Counted from the stretch's first letter, positions 31,601-41,223 are shown. The stretch: 43,284 bases of DNA from Hahella ganghwensis DSM 17046 (GCF_000376785.1 NZ_AQXX01000084.1:1-43284); one strand, 5' to 3'. Notes: a model not told the origin generated them from the letters alone. Numbers and translations: made by a program.

Positions 31601-32026
31601 ATGCAACTTAAAGTCAGTGAACTAGCCAAACGCGCCGGTGTCAGTGCTGATACAGTGCGCTTTTATACCCGCCAGGGCCTTCTGTCTCCGCAAAGAGACG
31701 ATCACAACGGTTACCAGCTATATAACCGGGAAGACCTGCAACGACTCCAGTTCGCCAAAAAAGCCCGGCAACTGGGATTCACCGTCAAGGAAATCACGAG
31801 CATTCTGGAACAATCCGAGCATCATCACTCTCCCTGCCCAATGGTTCGCGACCTGTTTGAGAGCAAACTTCAAGAAGTAGAGGAGCAAATAGCTGAGCTT
31901 CAAACACTCAGAATGCACATGAAAGAAGCTATGTCAGTCTGGAATACCATGCCGGACGGCACCCCTGATGGACATACCATTTGTCAGTTAATCGAACACT
32001 GGGAGGATGATCGCGATGTCCAATAA
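31601..32026 (+). CDS. cueR: MerR-family metal-responsive regulator (CueR/ZntR-like)
   Basis: 141 residues. The N-terminal helix-turn-helix ([25 protein letters not shown], then [18 protein letters not shown]) is the MerR signature. A long dimerisation helix and a metal-binding end with Cys in HHHSPCPMV and [10 protein letters not shown] follow. The spacing of these cysteines and the His-rich stretch is closer to the ZntR/CadR style than to classic CueR (CxxxxxxxC), so the metal is inferred from the operon, not from the loop. When metal binds, it untwists the long-spacer promoter upstream. The stop overlaps the copA start by 11 nt, so the operon order is regulator then transporter. Confidence 0.82.
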   Translation: MQLKVSELAKRAGVSADTVRFYTRQGLLSPQRDDHNGYQLYNREDLQRLQFAKKARQLGFTVKEITSILEQSEHHHSPCPMVRDLFESKLQEVEEQIAELQTLRMHMKEAMSVWNTMPDGTPDGHTICQLIEHWEDDRDVQ

Positions 32027-34298
32027 TCTTGTAACAACTCAACTTAATATTACCGGCGCAAAGTGTGCCGGATGCGTCCGCAAAATAGAGCAGGCACTGG
32101 AAACAGTGAAAGGCGTGAATAAAGCTTCTGTGAACTTTGCCGACCGGACTGCTGAGGTAGAGGGAGATGCAGATTCGGATCAGCTCATCTGCGCCATTGA
32201 GGAAATTGGATATGGCGCCTCTGTTATTGAAGATGAAAACAAGGCGCAGGAAGAACGTGAAGCCGCCGAGCATGCGTATTACCTCAAACTGTTGAAAAAC
32301 ATGTGGCTTGCCCTCGGCCTTGGCATTCCAATCATGGCCTGGGGATTACTGGGCGGCGAAATGATGGTTAAGCCCGGTATAAGTCAGATTGCCTGGCTTG
32401 GTATCGGGGCAGTAACGCTACTGGTGATGATTCTGGCAGGTGGGCACTTTTTTACCGGTGCCTGGAAAGCCTTTAAAAATCATTCCGCCAATATGGACAC
32501 CCTGATTGCTTCCGGCACCGGTGCAGCCTGGGTCTATTCTATTGCGGTTGCCGCCTTCCCATCTTTGATTCCGGAGTTGGCGCGGCATGTTTATTTCGAA
32601 GCCTCTGCCATGATCATCGGCTTGATCAACCTGGGCCTGGCCCTCGAAATCCGTGCCCGTGGAAAAACCTCACAAGCCATCAAACGCTTACTGGATCTGC
32701 AGGCCAAAACCGCGACTGTGTTGCGGGATGGTGAAGAAATTCAGCTACCTGTGGAAAAAGTGCTGCAAGATGACCTGCTGCGGGTTAAACCCGGGGAGAA
32801 AATTGCCGTTGACGGCGAGGTCACAGAAGGAAAAAGCCTTCTGGACGAATCCATGCTGACGGGGGAACCGATCCCTGTTGAGAAGAAATCAGGAGACCAG
32901 GTTTCAGCGGGAACCATCAATCAGACCGGTACCCTTATCTACAAAGCCACAAAAGTCGGTAAAGATACAGCCCTGGCCCAGATCATTGCCATGGTGAAAA
33001 AGGCACAGAATGCCAAGCCACCGATTGGTCGTCTGGCAGACAGTATCTCCGCAGTATTTGTGCCGGTCGTTCTTTGTATCGCCGTTATTGCCGCTCTGAT
33101 CTGGTTTAATATCGGTCCAGAACCCAAAATTGCTCACATGCTGGTCGCGGCGACGACTGTTCTGATTATTGCCTGTCCCTGTGCGCTGGGGTTGGCAACC
33201 CCCATGTCGGTCATGGTAGGTGTTGGTAAAGCAGCTGAAGCCGGGGTGCTCATTCGTAATGGTCAGGCACTGCAGGTCTCCAGTGAGATCACCACTATGG
33301 TTCTGGACAAAACCGGAACCATCACCCAGGGACGCCCATCAGTGACCGACATCACTGCAACCTCCGACTTTGACCAGTCAAGGGTTCTGCAGCTGGCGGC
33401 AAGTCTGGAAAATGTTTCTGAGCACCCTCTGGCTATGGCCGTTGTGGAAGCTGCCAAGTCCCAACAACTGGACATCGTCAGCGTGGAGGACTTTGATACC
33501 GCCTCCGGTCTTGGCGTAAAAGGAAACGTGGAAGGGCACTCTCTCCTTCTTGGTAATTACCGCTGGATGCAACAGAATCAGATCGATGTCACCAGTGTCA
33601 CTGATGCTGCCACTGCCTTGTCAGAAAAAGGTGAAACGCCTCTGTATCTGGCTGTAGATGGCAAAGCCGCCGGGGTTATCGGAGTTGCCGACCAGGTGAA
33701 AGAGGATTCCAAAGAAGCAATAGAGCGTCTCCATCAACGCGGTATCCGAGTCATTATGCTGACAGGAGATATCGAAAAAACCGCTCAAGCCATCGCAAGA
33801 CAGGTTGGCGTCGATGAGGTTATCGCTGAAGTCATGCCGGAAGACAAAGCAAATGTGATTAAGGATCTGAAGGCGAGACCGGCGGATGGCACTAAGGCCA
33901 ACGTTGTGGGAATGACGGGCGATGGTATCAATGATGCCCCTGCACTGGCCTCTGCCGATGTCGGCTTTGCTATTGGCACTGGAACAGATGTTGCCATTGA
34001 GTCTGCCGATATCACCCTGATGCGAGGTTCATTGCATGGACTGGCTGATGCCATAGAGGTTTCCCAGGCAACGGTAAGAAACATTAAGCAGAATCTGTTC
34101 GGAGCCTTTATATATAACACGCTGGGAATCCCCATCGCTGCAGGCCTTTTGTATCCGATATTCGGCGTGTTGATGAGTCCGGTCCTGGCTGGTGCAGCCA
34201 TGTCCCTGTCGTCCGTCACAGTCGTCAGCAATGCTAACCGCCTTCGCTTGTTTAAAACCAGCAATCAGAAACCTGAAACAGGAGGGTCACATTCATGA
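32016..34298 (+). CDS. copA: copper-exporting P1B-type ATPase
   Basis: 760 residues from ATG 32016 (GGGAGG 9 nt upstream). One N-terminal heavy-metal domain with CAGC (Cys17, Cys20). Eight membrane helices; the ion-binding CPC motif (387-389) is in the sixth. The A-domain carries LTGEPIP, the P-domain DKTGT with Asp431, the nucleotide domain SEHPLA, and the hinge motif [13 protein letters not shown]-terminal helix residues ([23 protein letters not shown]) are those of Cu(I) exporters (P1B-1), not zinc pumps. It exports Cu(I) to the periplasm, where the downstream cupredoxin-like and DUF411 proteins could receive it. Confidence 0.95.
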   Translation: MSNNLVTTQLNITGAKCAGCVRKIEQALETVKGVNKASVNFADRTAEVEGDADSDQLICAIEEIGYGASVIEDENKAQEEREAAEHAYYLKLLKNMWLALGLGIPIMAWGLLGGEMMVKPGISQIAWLGIGAVTLLVMILAGGHFFTGAWKAFKNHSANMDTLIASGTGAAWVYSIAVAAFPSLIPELARHVYFEASAMIIGLINLGLALEIRARGKTSQAIKRLLDLQAKTATVLRDGEEIQLPVEKVLQDDLLRVKPGEKIAVDGEVTEGKSLLDESMLTGEPIPVEKKSGDQVSAGTINQTGTLIYKATKVGKDTALAQIIAMVKKAQNAKPPIGRLADSISAVFVPVVLCIAVIAALIWFNIGPEPKIAHMLVAATTVLIIACPCALGLATPMSVMVGVGKAAEAGVLIRNGQALQVSSEITTMVLDKTGTITQGRPSVTDITATSDFDQSRVLQLAASLENVSEHPLAMAVVEAAKSQQLDIVSVEDFDTASGLGVKGNVEGHSLLLGNYRWMQQNQIDVTSVTDAATALSEKGETPLYLAVDGKAAGVIGVADQVKEDSKEAIERLHQRGIRVIMLTGDIEKTAQAIARQVGVDEVIAEVMPEDKANVIKDLKARPADGTKANVVGMTGDGINDAPALASADVGFAIGTGTDVAIESADITLMRGSLHGLADAIEVSQATVRNIKQNLFGAFIYNTLGIPIAAGLLYPIFGVLMSPVLAGAAMSLSSVTVVSNANRLRLFKTSNQKPETGGSHS

Positions 34299-34654
34299 AT
34301 ATCCTCGTTAATCTGGCCGGACTGGCGCTTCTGGCATTCGTGATCTATTGGTTCTGGCTGGCCAAGCCAAGTCATGGGACCAAAACAGAATCAGGCAAGA
34401 TTACCATCAAGGTGGCGAATGGTGTGTATTCTCCGGCCGTCATCGAGGCACCTGCCGGAAAGCCCCTGCAACTCCGCTTTTTGAGAGAGGATCCAAACCC
34501 CTGCGCCCAGAAAGTCGTCTTCGCAGACCTGGATATCAGTGAAGACCTTCCTGTCGGGAAAACCAAAACCATAGAACTCCCCGGGCAGCCCGCGGGTGAG
34601 TACCGGTTTACCTGCCAGATGCAGATGTATCAGGGCACTCTGAAATTTATTTAA
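34295..34654 (+). CDS. membrane-anchored cupredoxin-like protein
   Basis: 119 residues: an N-terminal membrane anchor (about 4-24) followed by a small beta-sandwich (about 34-119). The segments [65 protein letters not shown] match the cupredoxin-like domain that follows CopA in many proteobacteria. Candidate ligands are two Cys (NPCAQ, FTCQ) and two Met (QMQM). The ATG overlaps the copA stop (ATGA) after a GGAGGG, so translation is coupled. Likely role: accepting Cu(I) from CopA outside the inner membrane. Confidence 0.78.
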   Translation: MNILVNLAGLALLAFVIYWFWLAKPSHGTKTESGKITIKVANGVYSPAVIEAPAGKPLQLRFLREDPNPCAQKVVFADLDISEDLPVGKTKTIELPGQPAGEYRFTCQMQMYQGTLKFI

Positions 34655-34765
34655 TCAACAATGACACCCAGGGTCTGCTAAGTTTTACGATAGGTTAACG
34701 TTTCCTATAACGCACAGGCCGAACCTGAATACAGGTCAATTACGGCGCGAGAAGTGAAATTTGGT

Positions 34766-34793
34766 TGTTGGCGTCAAAACTTAGACACCAACA
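34766..34793 (+). other. hairpin in the leader of the DUF411 gene
   Basis: TGTTGGCGTC (34766-34775) and GACACCAACA (34784-34793) pair over 9 of 10 bases with an 8-nt loop, ending 12 nt before the AAGGAG ribosome site. It could tune translation of the DUF411 gene or separate its expression from the cupredoxin gene. Confidence 0.4.
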
Positions 34794-34816
34794 GACCCTT
34801 GGCAAAGGAGAATTCA

Positions 34817-35287
34817 ATGAAAAGCTCACTCTTTCCCAAACTGATGTTTCCGATAGTGTTCGGAGCTTCCACGCTGCTGACTGCCGGATACTCCTCAGCA
34901 GAAACCATGACGGTGTATAAATCTCCAAGCTGCGGATGCTGCGCTGGATGGGTTAAACATATGGAGGAAGCCGGGTTCGACGTTGAGGTACATAATGTCG
35001 ATAACGTCAATCCGATCAAGGAGCAGGCAGGCCTACACCCTGAACTCGCGTCCTGCCATACGGCAATGGTTGAGAATTACGTCTTTGAAGGCCATGTCCC
35101 TGCGGCAGATATCCGTCAATTCCTGAAACAGAAACCAGATGCCAAAGGTCTGGCGGTTCCAGGCATGCCAGCGGGAGAGAATGTTCCCGGAATGGAGGTT
35201 CCCGGCAGAAGGGCCAGTTACGCAAGCTATTTGATTCCCAACTCTGAAGAACTCGGACAGCCGGCAGTCTTTGCTGTTCATGAGTAG
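34817..35287 (+). CDS. DUF411 family periplasmic metal-binding protein
   Basis: 156 residues from ATG 34817 (AAGGAG upstream). Signal peptide to about GYSSA. The mature domain begins MTVYKSPSCGCCAGWVKHME, a thioredoxin-like fold with a CGCC site, then HPELASCHTAMVENYVFEGHVPA and GLAVPGMPAG, which are the DUF411 signatures (Cys, His and Met residues available for Cu(I)). Known DUF411 members sit in copper/silver resistance operons and are thought to bind or reduce the metal in the periplasm. It is 162 nt after the cupredoxin gene and probably belongs to the same copper response. Confidence 0.85.
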   Translation: MKSSLFPKLMFPIVFGASTLLTAGYSSAETMTVYKSPSCGCCAGWVKHMEEAGFDVEVHNVDNVNPIKEQAGLHPELASCHTAMVENYVFEGHVPAADIRQFLKQKPDAKGLAVPGMPAGENVPGMEVPGRRASYASYLIPNSEELGQPAVFAVHE

Positions 35288-35497
35288 AGTTTGCTATTCA
35301 CGAACAGCATTCGCCGTTTACAACGAACGTTATACAAACTGTTGCAATAAATGAGCCCCTGTAGCATTGGCTCCAGGTGGTTCTTATGCAACAATAATTC
35401 CGCTTCCCGTTAAGCTATGCGGATTTTGTATGGGTGGAATATTCTGTTGCTACAACAGGTGCCCAATAGTCATTAACTCTGAGATTAGGTCCTGATC

Positions 35498-35944
35498 ATG
35501 TTGAAGAACCTTAAAAACCTGATAGATCAACTGACATCTCAGGATCAGATGCCATTATCGCAACCCGCCCTGGAACAGGTGACAGCGGCTCTCCTGATTC
35601 AGCTGGCCAGGGTCGATCAATCCATCGACGATAATGAATTGAGTGTTGTTGAAGACTATATTACTTCCACCTTCCATCTGACTAAGGAGCAGGTATCAGA
35701 GGTGGTAGAGGCGGCAAGCCGGACGGCAGAACGTGCCACATCGCTCTACGAATTCACTTCTCAAATCCATGAAAGCTGCACCCCTTCCCAGAAATACCAG
35801 ATTATCGTCAACCTCTGGCGAGTCGCATACGCAGACGGAGAACTGGACAAATATGAGGAGCACTTCATACGCAAGGCATCTGAACTGCTTTATGTGCCCC
35901 ACCCCGAGTTTATCCGGGCCAAGCTGGAAGTGACCGGTGGCTGA
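35498..35944 (+). CDS. TerB-like protein
   Basis: 148 residues, all helical. LIQLARVDQSIDDNELSVVEDYI and LWRVAYADGELDKYEEHFIRKAS are the two acidic helical repeats of the TerB/DjlA-like fold (D..ID..E and ADGELD..E), which may bind divalent metal. The name comes from tellurite-resistance operons, but such stand-alone copies have no fixed role. There is no other ter gene nearby. Upstream (35288-35497) is AT-rich with no gene or clear promoter that I can defend. Confidence 0.8.
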   Translation: MLKNLKNLIDQLTSQDQMPLSQPALEQVTAALLIQLARVDQSIDDNELSVVEDYITSTFHLTKEQVSEVVEAASRTAERATSLYEFTSQIHESCTPSQKYQIIVNLWRVAYADGELDKYEEHFIRKASELLYVPHPEFIRAKLEVTGG

Positions 35945-36032
35945 CCATACGGTAGCCTTTTTACGACAAAATGCCGGCTTCAGCATTCCTCATATGATCA
36001 ATTGGAACCGTTGAACTCACTGGAAACTGACA

Positions 36033-36782
36033 ATGGCTAAAACGGTAGTGCTAACCGGCGCAAGCTCTGGTATCGGCAAAACCCTCGCTGTCGAATTTGC
36101 CAATCGCGGCTATCATCTGGGTCTGACCGCCAGACGCCTGGAAGCGCTGGAGTCTCTGGCAGCACAGATTCAGGCTGACCATCCGGGTATTCAAGTGGAG
36201 TGCCGCTCCCTGAATGTCAACGAGGTTGCGCAGGTGAAGACTGTACTTCAGGATATACACAAAGCCCTGGGCAAGTTTGATATTGTCATCGCCAATGCAG
36301 GTATCGGTGGCAACGGAAGTATTGGCAGTGGGAAGCTACAGCAGGATATCGGCATTATTCAGACTAACCTGATCGGAGCCATGGCGACCATCGATGCGGC
36401 GGTAGAAATTTTCAAACAGCAGCACAGCGGCCATGTCGTCGGAATATCTTCTGTCGCGGGATTTAGGGGAGTGCCTGGAGCAGCAGCTTATTCGGCATCA
36501 AAAGCAGCTCTGGCTACTTATCTGGATGCCCTAACCACCGAGCTCTACCATACCCCGATTAAAGTAACGACACTCTACCCAGGTTACATTGATACGCCGT
36601 TGAACAACAAACTGAAAAAGCGCCCTTTTCTAATCGATGTGAAAACAGGTGCCAGAATCATGGCCAACATGATCGAAAAGGAAGTCACTGAATCCACTGT
36701 TCCGGTCTATCCCTGGAGTCTGATTGGCAGGCTGCTGAAAAACCTGCCAAGGTCTATGCTGGCCAGAAAAAGCAACCATTGA
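36033..36782 (+). CDS. short-chain dehydrogenase/reductase (membrane- or lipid-type SDR)
   Basis: 249 residues. Cofactor motif TGASSGIG (N-terminal), NAG (IANAGIGG), catalytic Ser in GISSVAG and YSASK (Tyr-x-x-x-Lys). After the PGYIDTP segment come a Lys-rich stretch and a C-terminal hydrophobic part (YPWSLIGRLLKNLP), as in SDRs that associate with membranes. The cofactor is probably NADP(H), judging by the basic TARR after the second strand. Substrate unknown. It follows the TerB-like gene by 88 nt on the same strand. Confidence 0.85.
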   Translation: MAKTVVLTGASSGIGKTLAVEFANRGYHLGLTARRLEALESLAAQIQADHPGIQVECRSLNVNEVAQVKTVLQDIHKALGKFDIVIANAGIGGNGSIGSGKLQQDIGIIQTNLIGAMATIDAAVEIFKQQHSGHVVGISSVAGFRGVPGAAAYSASKAALATYLDALTTELYHTPIKVTTLYPGYIDTPLNNKLKKRPFLIDVKTGARIMANMIEKEVTESTVPVYPWSLIGRLLKNLPRSMLARKSNH

Positions 36783-36789
36783 GACAAAA

Positions 36790-36816
36790 TGCCGCCGGTG
36801 TTTTACGACCGGCAGC
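36790..36816. terminator. hairpin between the convergent SDR and ggt genes
   Basis: GCCGG (36794-36798) and CCGGC (36809-36813) pair around a 10-nt loop shortly after the SDR stop. There is no T-tract, so termination activity is uncertain. Confidence 0.3.
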
Positions 36817-36863
36817 TAAGCGTTCAATGTTAAATCCGGAGAGGCCGCATTGAATCAGACAAA

Positions 36864-38630
36864 TCAGAAGCCCATGGCAGAAGAAGTGCTCCGCCGTGGA
36901 TCAGCCCCACCGTAAAACGTGCCGTCTTCTCCAATCATGATGCTCTGAATAGCCCCCATGGCTGATTTGCGGGAGACTGTGTGGCCAAATCCTTCCAGCA
37001 GATCGATGGTGTCCGGGCTGATCCCTTCTTCAATACGGATTTCATCCGGCAGCCATTGATGATGGATACGAGGAGCATTGACTGCAGCCTGCACATTCAG
37101 GCTGTGGTCAATCACATTCATGATGACCTGAAGTGTCGTCGTGATAATACGTGATCCCCCGGGGCTACCGGTCACCAGAAAGTTCTTGCCGTCCTTTTTC
37201 ACGATAGTGGGTGACATTGAACTCAGCATCCGCTTGCCCGGCTCAATCTTGTTAGCTTCTCCACCCAGCAGACCATAAGCATTGGGCACACCGGGTTTGG
37301 CACTGAAATCATCCATTTCGTTGTTGAGCAGGAACCCGGCACCATCCACGACAATATGGCTCCCGTAACTGAAGTTGATCGTGTAGGTGTTGGATACCGC
37401 ATTCCCAAACTTATCCACAACAGAGAAGTGTGTGGTCTCGTTGCTCTCATAAGGAACCGGATTACCGGGTTTTATCGTACTGCTGGGAGTCATATGATCA
37501 ACTTTGATCTGCTTCCGTAACTCCTCTGCATAGGATTTGGAGGTCAGTCCATCCAGAGGCACGTCTACAAAGTCTGTATCACCCAGGTACTTCGAGCGGT
37601 CCGCATAAGCTCTCTTCATGGCTTCAGCCATCAAGTGAATGGTTTTGGCAGAGTTATGTCCATATTCGCCGATAGGATATCCTTCCAGGATATTCAGAAT
37701 CTGAACAATATGCGCGCCACCGGAGCTGGGCGGGCTCATTGAATAGATGTCGTAACCGCGATAGTTGCCATGAATGGGCTTTCTGATAACAGGTTCATAT
37801 TGCTTCAGATCCTCCAAAGTAATAAGACCGCCCCCTCGCTGCATTTCAGCGACGAGAAGCTCAGCGGTTTTACCTTCATAGAATCCTTTGACTCCATCTT
37901 TGGCGATGCGAGTCAGGGTCGCAGCCAGATCTTTCTGGACAAAGGTGTCACCTGGCTCATAAAAGGAGCCATCCTCTTTGAAAAAGATTTTTCGGGTCGA
38001 ATCAAACTTTCTCAGGCGCTCCTCTCGATCTTTGATCCCTTTGCTGAATCGGGGGGTGACAATAAACCCGTCAGAAGCCAGACGAATAGCTGGCGCCAGA
38101 GCCTCAGAGAGGGAAATGGAACCGTATTTCTCCAGCGCCAGAGCCAATCCAGCTACCGTCCCGGGAACACCCGCGGACAGATGGGAGAACCTGCTCAGTT
38201 CAGGATCAGCCTCGCCTTCGGCATTCAGGTACATATCCCGTGTCGCCGCTGCCGGTGCCTTTTCACGGTAATCAATCGCGATGGTTTCATTTTTCTTTTC
38301 TGACGACACCAGCATGAATCCGCCACCGCCAATATTCCCCGAGCGCGGCTGGGTAACAGCCAGGGCAAAAGCTGCCGTGACTGCTGCATCAACAGCATTA
38401 CCGCCGTTCTTCAGGACCTCCAATGCTTCCTCAGTGGCCAGGAAATGACTGGTTACGACCATCCCCTGTCTGGCCTCAAGAGGCACACTGCGATCGCCTT
38501 CAAGGATAGCGGCGCTTTCGACTGTGGTTGACACAACAGCTGTTGAGACAGAGAGTGCGAGGGCCAATGACAGCCATTTCGGCTTGCTACCGGTTGGGTT
38601 TCGTTTGGGTCTGCTTGTTATTAGTTCCAT
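36864..38630 (-). CDS. ggt: gamma-glutamyltransferase
   Basis: 588 residues from ATG 38630 (AGGAGG 7 nt upstream; the farther start at 38657 has no site). Signal peptide at about 18-42 targets it to the periplasm. Family blocks include GNAVDAAVTAAFALAV, GNIGGGGFML, YREKAPAAAT, GVPGTVAGL, the autoprocessing site ESNETTHFSV with the new N-terminal Thr near 399, and MSSMSPTIV/GSPGGSRI near the C-terminus. The proenzyme cleaves itself before that Thr to form two subunits, then transfers or hydrolyses gamma-glutamyl groups of glutathione, supplying Cys/Gly. It is convergent with the SDR and monocistronic. Confidence 0.95.
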   Translation of the reverse strand: MELITSRPKRNPTGSKPKWLSLALALSVSTAVVSTTVESAAILEGDRSVPLEARQGMVVTSHFLATEEALEVLKNGGNAVDAAVTAAFALAVTQPRSGNIGGGGFMLVSSEKKNETIAIDYREKAPAAATRDMYLNAEGEADPELSRFSHLSAGVPGTVAGLALALEKYGSISLSEALAPAIRLASDGFIVTPRFSKGIKDREERLRKFDSTRKIFFKEDGSFYEPGDTFVQKDLAATLTRIAKDGVKGFYEGKTAELLVAEMQRGGGLITLEDLKQYEPVIRKPIHGNYRGYDIYSMSPPSSGGAHIVQILNILEGYPIGEYGHNSAKTIHLMAEAMKRAYADRSKYLGDTDFVDVPLDGLTSKSYAEELRKQIKVDHMTPSSTIKPGNPVPYESNETTHFSVVDKFGNAVSNTYTINFSYGSHIVVDGAGFLLNNEMDDFSAKPGVPNAYGLLGGEANKIEPGKRMLSSMSPTIVKKDGKNFLVTGSPGGSRIITTTLQVIMNVIDHSLNVQAAVNAPRIHHQWLPDEIRIEEGISPDTIDLLEGFGHTVSRKSAMGAIQSIMIGEDGTFYGGADPRRSTSSAMGF

Positions 38631-38819
38631 AAGATTACCTCCTGTATTTAGCCACAATGGCCAGATTAACTGGCGAAGAGATGACTGTGTCCACCCTCCG
38701 CATCATCACTATACTAACCTGAGAGTTGAGCGGCATGTCCGCAGTTTCCGAAGCCAACCCAGGAGAAACCCGAAACTTCTGTGGAAACCGGCACCATCTA
38801 TCCTGCCAGACAGAGAATG

Positions 38820-39824
38820 TCATTCAGGTTTCTTCGAAGTATTGGTCAATGATTCCCGGTACTGACTTGGGGTCTGGCCGATCCAGCCGACAAAAGCCCG
38901 ACGGAAGTTCGAGGCATCGCTGAATCCGAGAACATGGGCAATTTCATCTATCGTCAGCTCACCTGCTTCCAAATGCTGAATCGCCAATTCCTGCTTCACC
39001 TCAGCAACCAACTCCTTGTAGCGACAGCCACTCTCCGACAGTTTTCGATGCAGCGTACTGGCACTGACGTGAAGCCGGTCAGACAATTCCGGTAGTGTCG
39101 GAACATCCGGGCAACTCATATAGAGAATCTGTTTGATCTTTTGTGGCAGATTGTCATTTACCAACATCTGCTGCATGCTTTCACAACGCTTGGCAAAAAG
39201 CTGAGCCGCTGCGGGGTCTGCCGAAGGCAGCGGATATCTGGCCACTGCCGAGGAAATGATCAGGCCGGAAAACTCCTGTTCAAAATGAACCGGTACACGA
39301 AATATCTCAGCATACTGTAAGGAATGGGGAGGCGGGGCATACTTGAACCAGACTTCGAGTCCGGTCAGATGGCCACTCAGAAGAAACTCCGTGGAACAAT
39401 AGATACTGGTGACCAGAAACTCGGTTGTCAGCCACGGCTGTGCTTCAATGCTATAACTGGGATCAATCCTGACTTCTACCCCTCCGGCGCGCTCTCTGAT
39501 GTCAAACCTTACCCGGGGCGCCTGGACTTTATAGTACTTGAACAGCAGCGCCAACGCATCGGCATATGTCGCACTCGCCATGGCAGCATAGCCCAGCGGG
39601 CCATGGGTATTAATATTCAGTCGTCTGCCAACGTCCAGTCCCAAGGTATGGTTCGGACAACGCTCAACCGCCGTCTGGGTAATGACCTTGATTTTGGCCA
39701 GACTCAACAGGGTATCGCTGGTCAATTCGGATTCATCGAGTTCGCACTGGCGGAGAAAATCCTGACGATTAACACCAAGCTCTTCGAGCACGTCAATGAG
39801 CGCATTTATGTAGTGTCCACGCAT
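38820..39824 (-). CDS. AraC-family transcriptional regulator
   Basis: 334 residues. The N-terminal domain (about 10-190) is the arabinose-binding-like (PF12625) type found in OruR/ArgR-like and alkane/fatty-acid regulators: LGLDVGRRLNINTHGPLGYAAMAS is its signature. The C-terminal double helix-turn-helix (about 230-325) shows LPELSDRLHVSASTLHRKL and IDEIAHVLGFSDASNFRRAFVGWIGQTPSQYR, typical AraC. It is divergent from the ferritin-like hydrolase and SDR operon (286 nt between), which it probably regulates; palindromes at 39915-39928 and 40068-40094 are candidate sites. Confidence 0.9.
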   Translation of the reverse strand: MRGHYINALIDVLEELGVNRQDFLRQCELDESELTSDTLLSLAKIKVITQTAVERCPNHTLGLDVGRRLNINTHGPLGYAAMASATYADALALLFKYYKVQAPRVRFDIRERAGGVEVRIDPSYSIEAQPWLTTEFLVTSIYCSTEFLLSGHLTGLEVWFKYAPPPHSLQYAEIFRVPVHFEQEFSGLIISSAVARYPLPSADPAAAQLFAKRCESMQQMLVNDNLPQKIKQILYMSCPDVPTLPELSDRLHVSASTLHRKLSESGCRYKELVAEVKQELAIQHLEAGELTIDEIAHVLGFSDASNFRRAFVGWIGQTPSQYRESLTNTSKKPE

Positions 39825-39914
39825 CCCGTCAACCGCTATTATCTATTTACTGGTTATTGTTTTTAGGGAAACTCTGAAAGCACTGTCACACAGTCAATGG
39901 CCTCACCAGACAAA

Positions 39915-39928
39915 AACGACTGGTCGTT
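39915..39928. promoter_or_regulatory. 14-bp palindrome in the araC-hydrolase intergenic region
   Basis: AACGAC-TG-GTCGTT is a perfect 6-bp dyad 91 nt upstream of the AraC-type gene's start codon and well upstream of the hydrolase. It is a plausible operator; no regulator can be assigned from sequence alone. Confidence 0.4.
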
Positions 39929-40067
39929 ACGTTACACCAGAGCTATGTTTAAAGGTATCCAGAACATGTGAGCCATGTCAGGTTGCCGCACTGATAAACA
40001 TGACAAACAATGACCTGCTGATTAATAATCTGCAACCTGTTGTTCACCCCTGGATCATACTACATTG

Positions 40068-40094
40068 GGTAAAGTGAACTATGTCAACTTTACC
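40068..40094. promoter_or_regulatory. 27-bp operator-like dyad before the hydrolase gene
   Basis: GGTAAAGT (40068-40075) and ACTTTACC (40087-40094) form a perfect 8-bp inverted repeat around an 11-nt spacer, symmetric and one to two helical turns across. It lies 16 nt before the start codon at 40110, where a bound repressor would block transcription. Its symmetry suits a dimeric TetR/GntR-type repressor better than AraC, which usually binds direct repeats. Confidence 0.5.
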
Positions 40095-40109
40095 GGTTAC
40101 GGAAGAAGG

Positions 40110-41009
40110 ATGTCCACGCTTATGTCAGCCCAGCCAGATAAGATACACGACCGCAATATATCGCAGATAAAGGGTGCTTCGGCAAACAAGACCCCTGACT
40201 CTATCTCGATAAAACCCCGCCATGTTCATTTCGATGTCAGAGATGAGCTGGCGACCCTATGGCATGGTGGAGACGTTTTCAAAACCGCATTCTTCAACGC
40301 ACTCTCCCTTCAGTTCCCACGCGGGGAAAGACAGTTTATTGACTCTGTCCGACAATACCGGGATAGAGTGACAGACCCGAAGCTACAGGAAAATATCCGT
40401 GGATTTATCGGCCAGGAGGGACTCCACAGCAAGGAGCACCAGTCCTATAACGACGCCCTTTCCCAACGAGGCTATGATATCGAAGGCATGGATAAACGCT
40501 TCAGTGCTCACATGGATTATGTTTACAGTAAACGCAAGCACCTCAGACTGGCAGGCACCTGTGCGGCAGAGCATTACACTGCCGTTCTGGCACACGGACT
40601 GTTAAACAACCCAGACTGGCTCGAAGGGGCCAGTCCCAGAATGCAGGCTCTATGGCGCTGGCATGCCATTGAGGAAATTGAGCACAAATCAGTGGCGTTT
40701 GATGTCTACGAAAGCGAAATCGGGATTTATAAACTACGTCTGATCGTGTTCTTCGTCGTCACATATAATTTCTTCAAATTCACCTTCCTCAATACCTGCA
40801 GTATGTTGAAAACAGAGGGTAAACTCTGGAGCCCGGGCACTTGGCTGAAGGGGCTCAATTACTTATGGGGAAAACCTGGCGTAATTCGCAAATGTCTCCC
40901 TCAGCTACTGACTTATTTCCGCAGAGACTTTCATCCCTGGCAGCTTGATGAACGCCAGACATTGCAAAGGTGGAGTCAGCAGCTGGAAAACTCCGGTTAC
41001 GGCAACTGA
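40110..41009 (+). CDS. ferritin-like metal-dependent hydrolase family protein (PF10118)
   Basis: 299 residues. All-helical, with metal-ligand clusters FIGQEGLHSKEH, CAAEHYTAVL and WHAIEEIEHKSVAFDVY, the Glu/His pattern of the 'predicted metal-dependent hydrolase' PF10118, which is ferritin-like. A hydrophobic stretch (LRLIVFFVVTYNFFKFTFL) follows, suggesting membrane association. The start is not certain: ATG 40110 and ATG 40122 are both possible behind a GAAGAAGG, and a TTG at 40065 falls in the operator-like dyad. Found beside AraC regulators and SDRs in hydrocarbon- and fatty-acid-using marine bacteria. Actual reaction unknown. Confidence 0.82.
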   Translation: MSTLMSAQPDKIHDRNISQIKGASANKTPDSISIKPRHVHFDVRDELATLWHGGDVFKTAFFNALSLQFPRGERQFIDSVRQYRDRVTDPKLQENIRGFIGQEGLHSKEHQSYNDALSQRGYDIEGMDKRFSAHMDYVYSKRKHLRLAGTCAAEHYTAVLAHGLLNNPDWLEGASPRMQALWRWHAIEEIEHKSVAFDVYESEIGIYKLRLIVFFVVTYNFFKFTFLNTCSMLKTEGKLWSPGTWLKGLNYLWGKPGVIRKCLPQLLTYFRRDFHPWQLDERQTLQRWSQQLENSGYGN

Positions 41010-41035
41010 ACCGGATTCTGACTCCCATACTAAAC

Positions 41036-41064
41036 GTCCGCCATTTTCAGGGCGGACAGCTTTC
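41036..41064 (+). terminator. probable rho-independent terminator after the hydrolase gene
   Basis: GTCCGCC (41036-41042) pairs with GGCGGAC (41051-41057) around ATTTTCAG, followed by AGCTTTCTATATT. The T-tract is imperfect. Confidence 0.6.
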
Positions 41065-41223
41065 TATATTGGCACCACCGCACCTGTCTCATTTGGCACA
41101 TGACATGTCGATATAGCCAATTCAAATTTATCCTTCCCCCTGTCACCATCCTGCTAGCCTGCTTACAACCTTCTTTTCGCCTAAAACAACTTTTAACTAT
41201 AACAACGACAGGACACTTTCATC

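Noticed and set aside
31365-31625. 86-codon frame between nrtA and cueR
   Set aside because: It covers the CueR promoter and operator, has no ribosome site and a random-looking composition.
33785-34264. 159-codon minus-strand frame inside copA
   Set aside because: The plus strand shows the complete P-domain and hinge motifs of CopA; the opposite frame is a shadow of that codon pattern.
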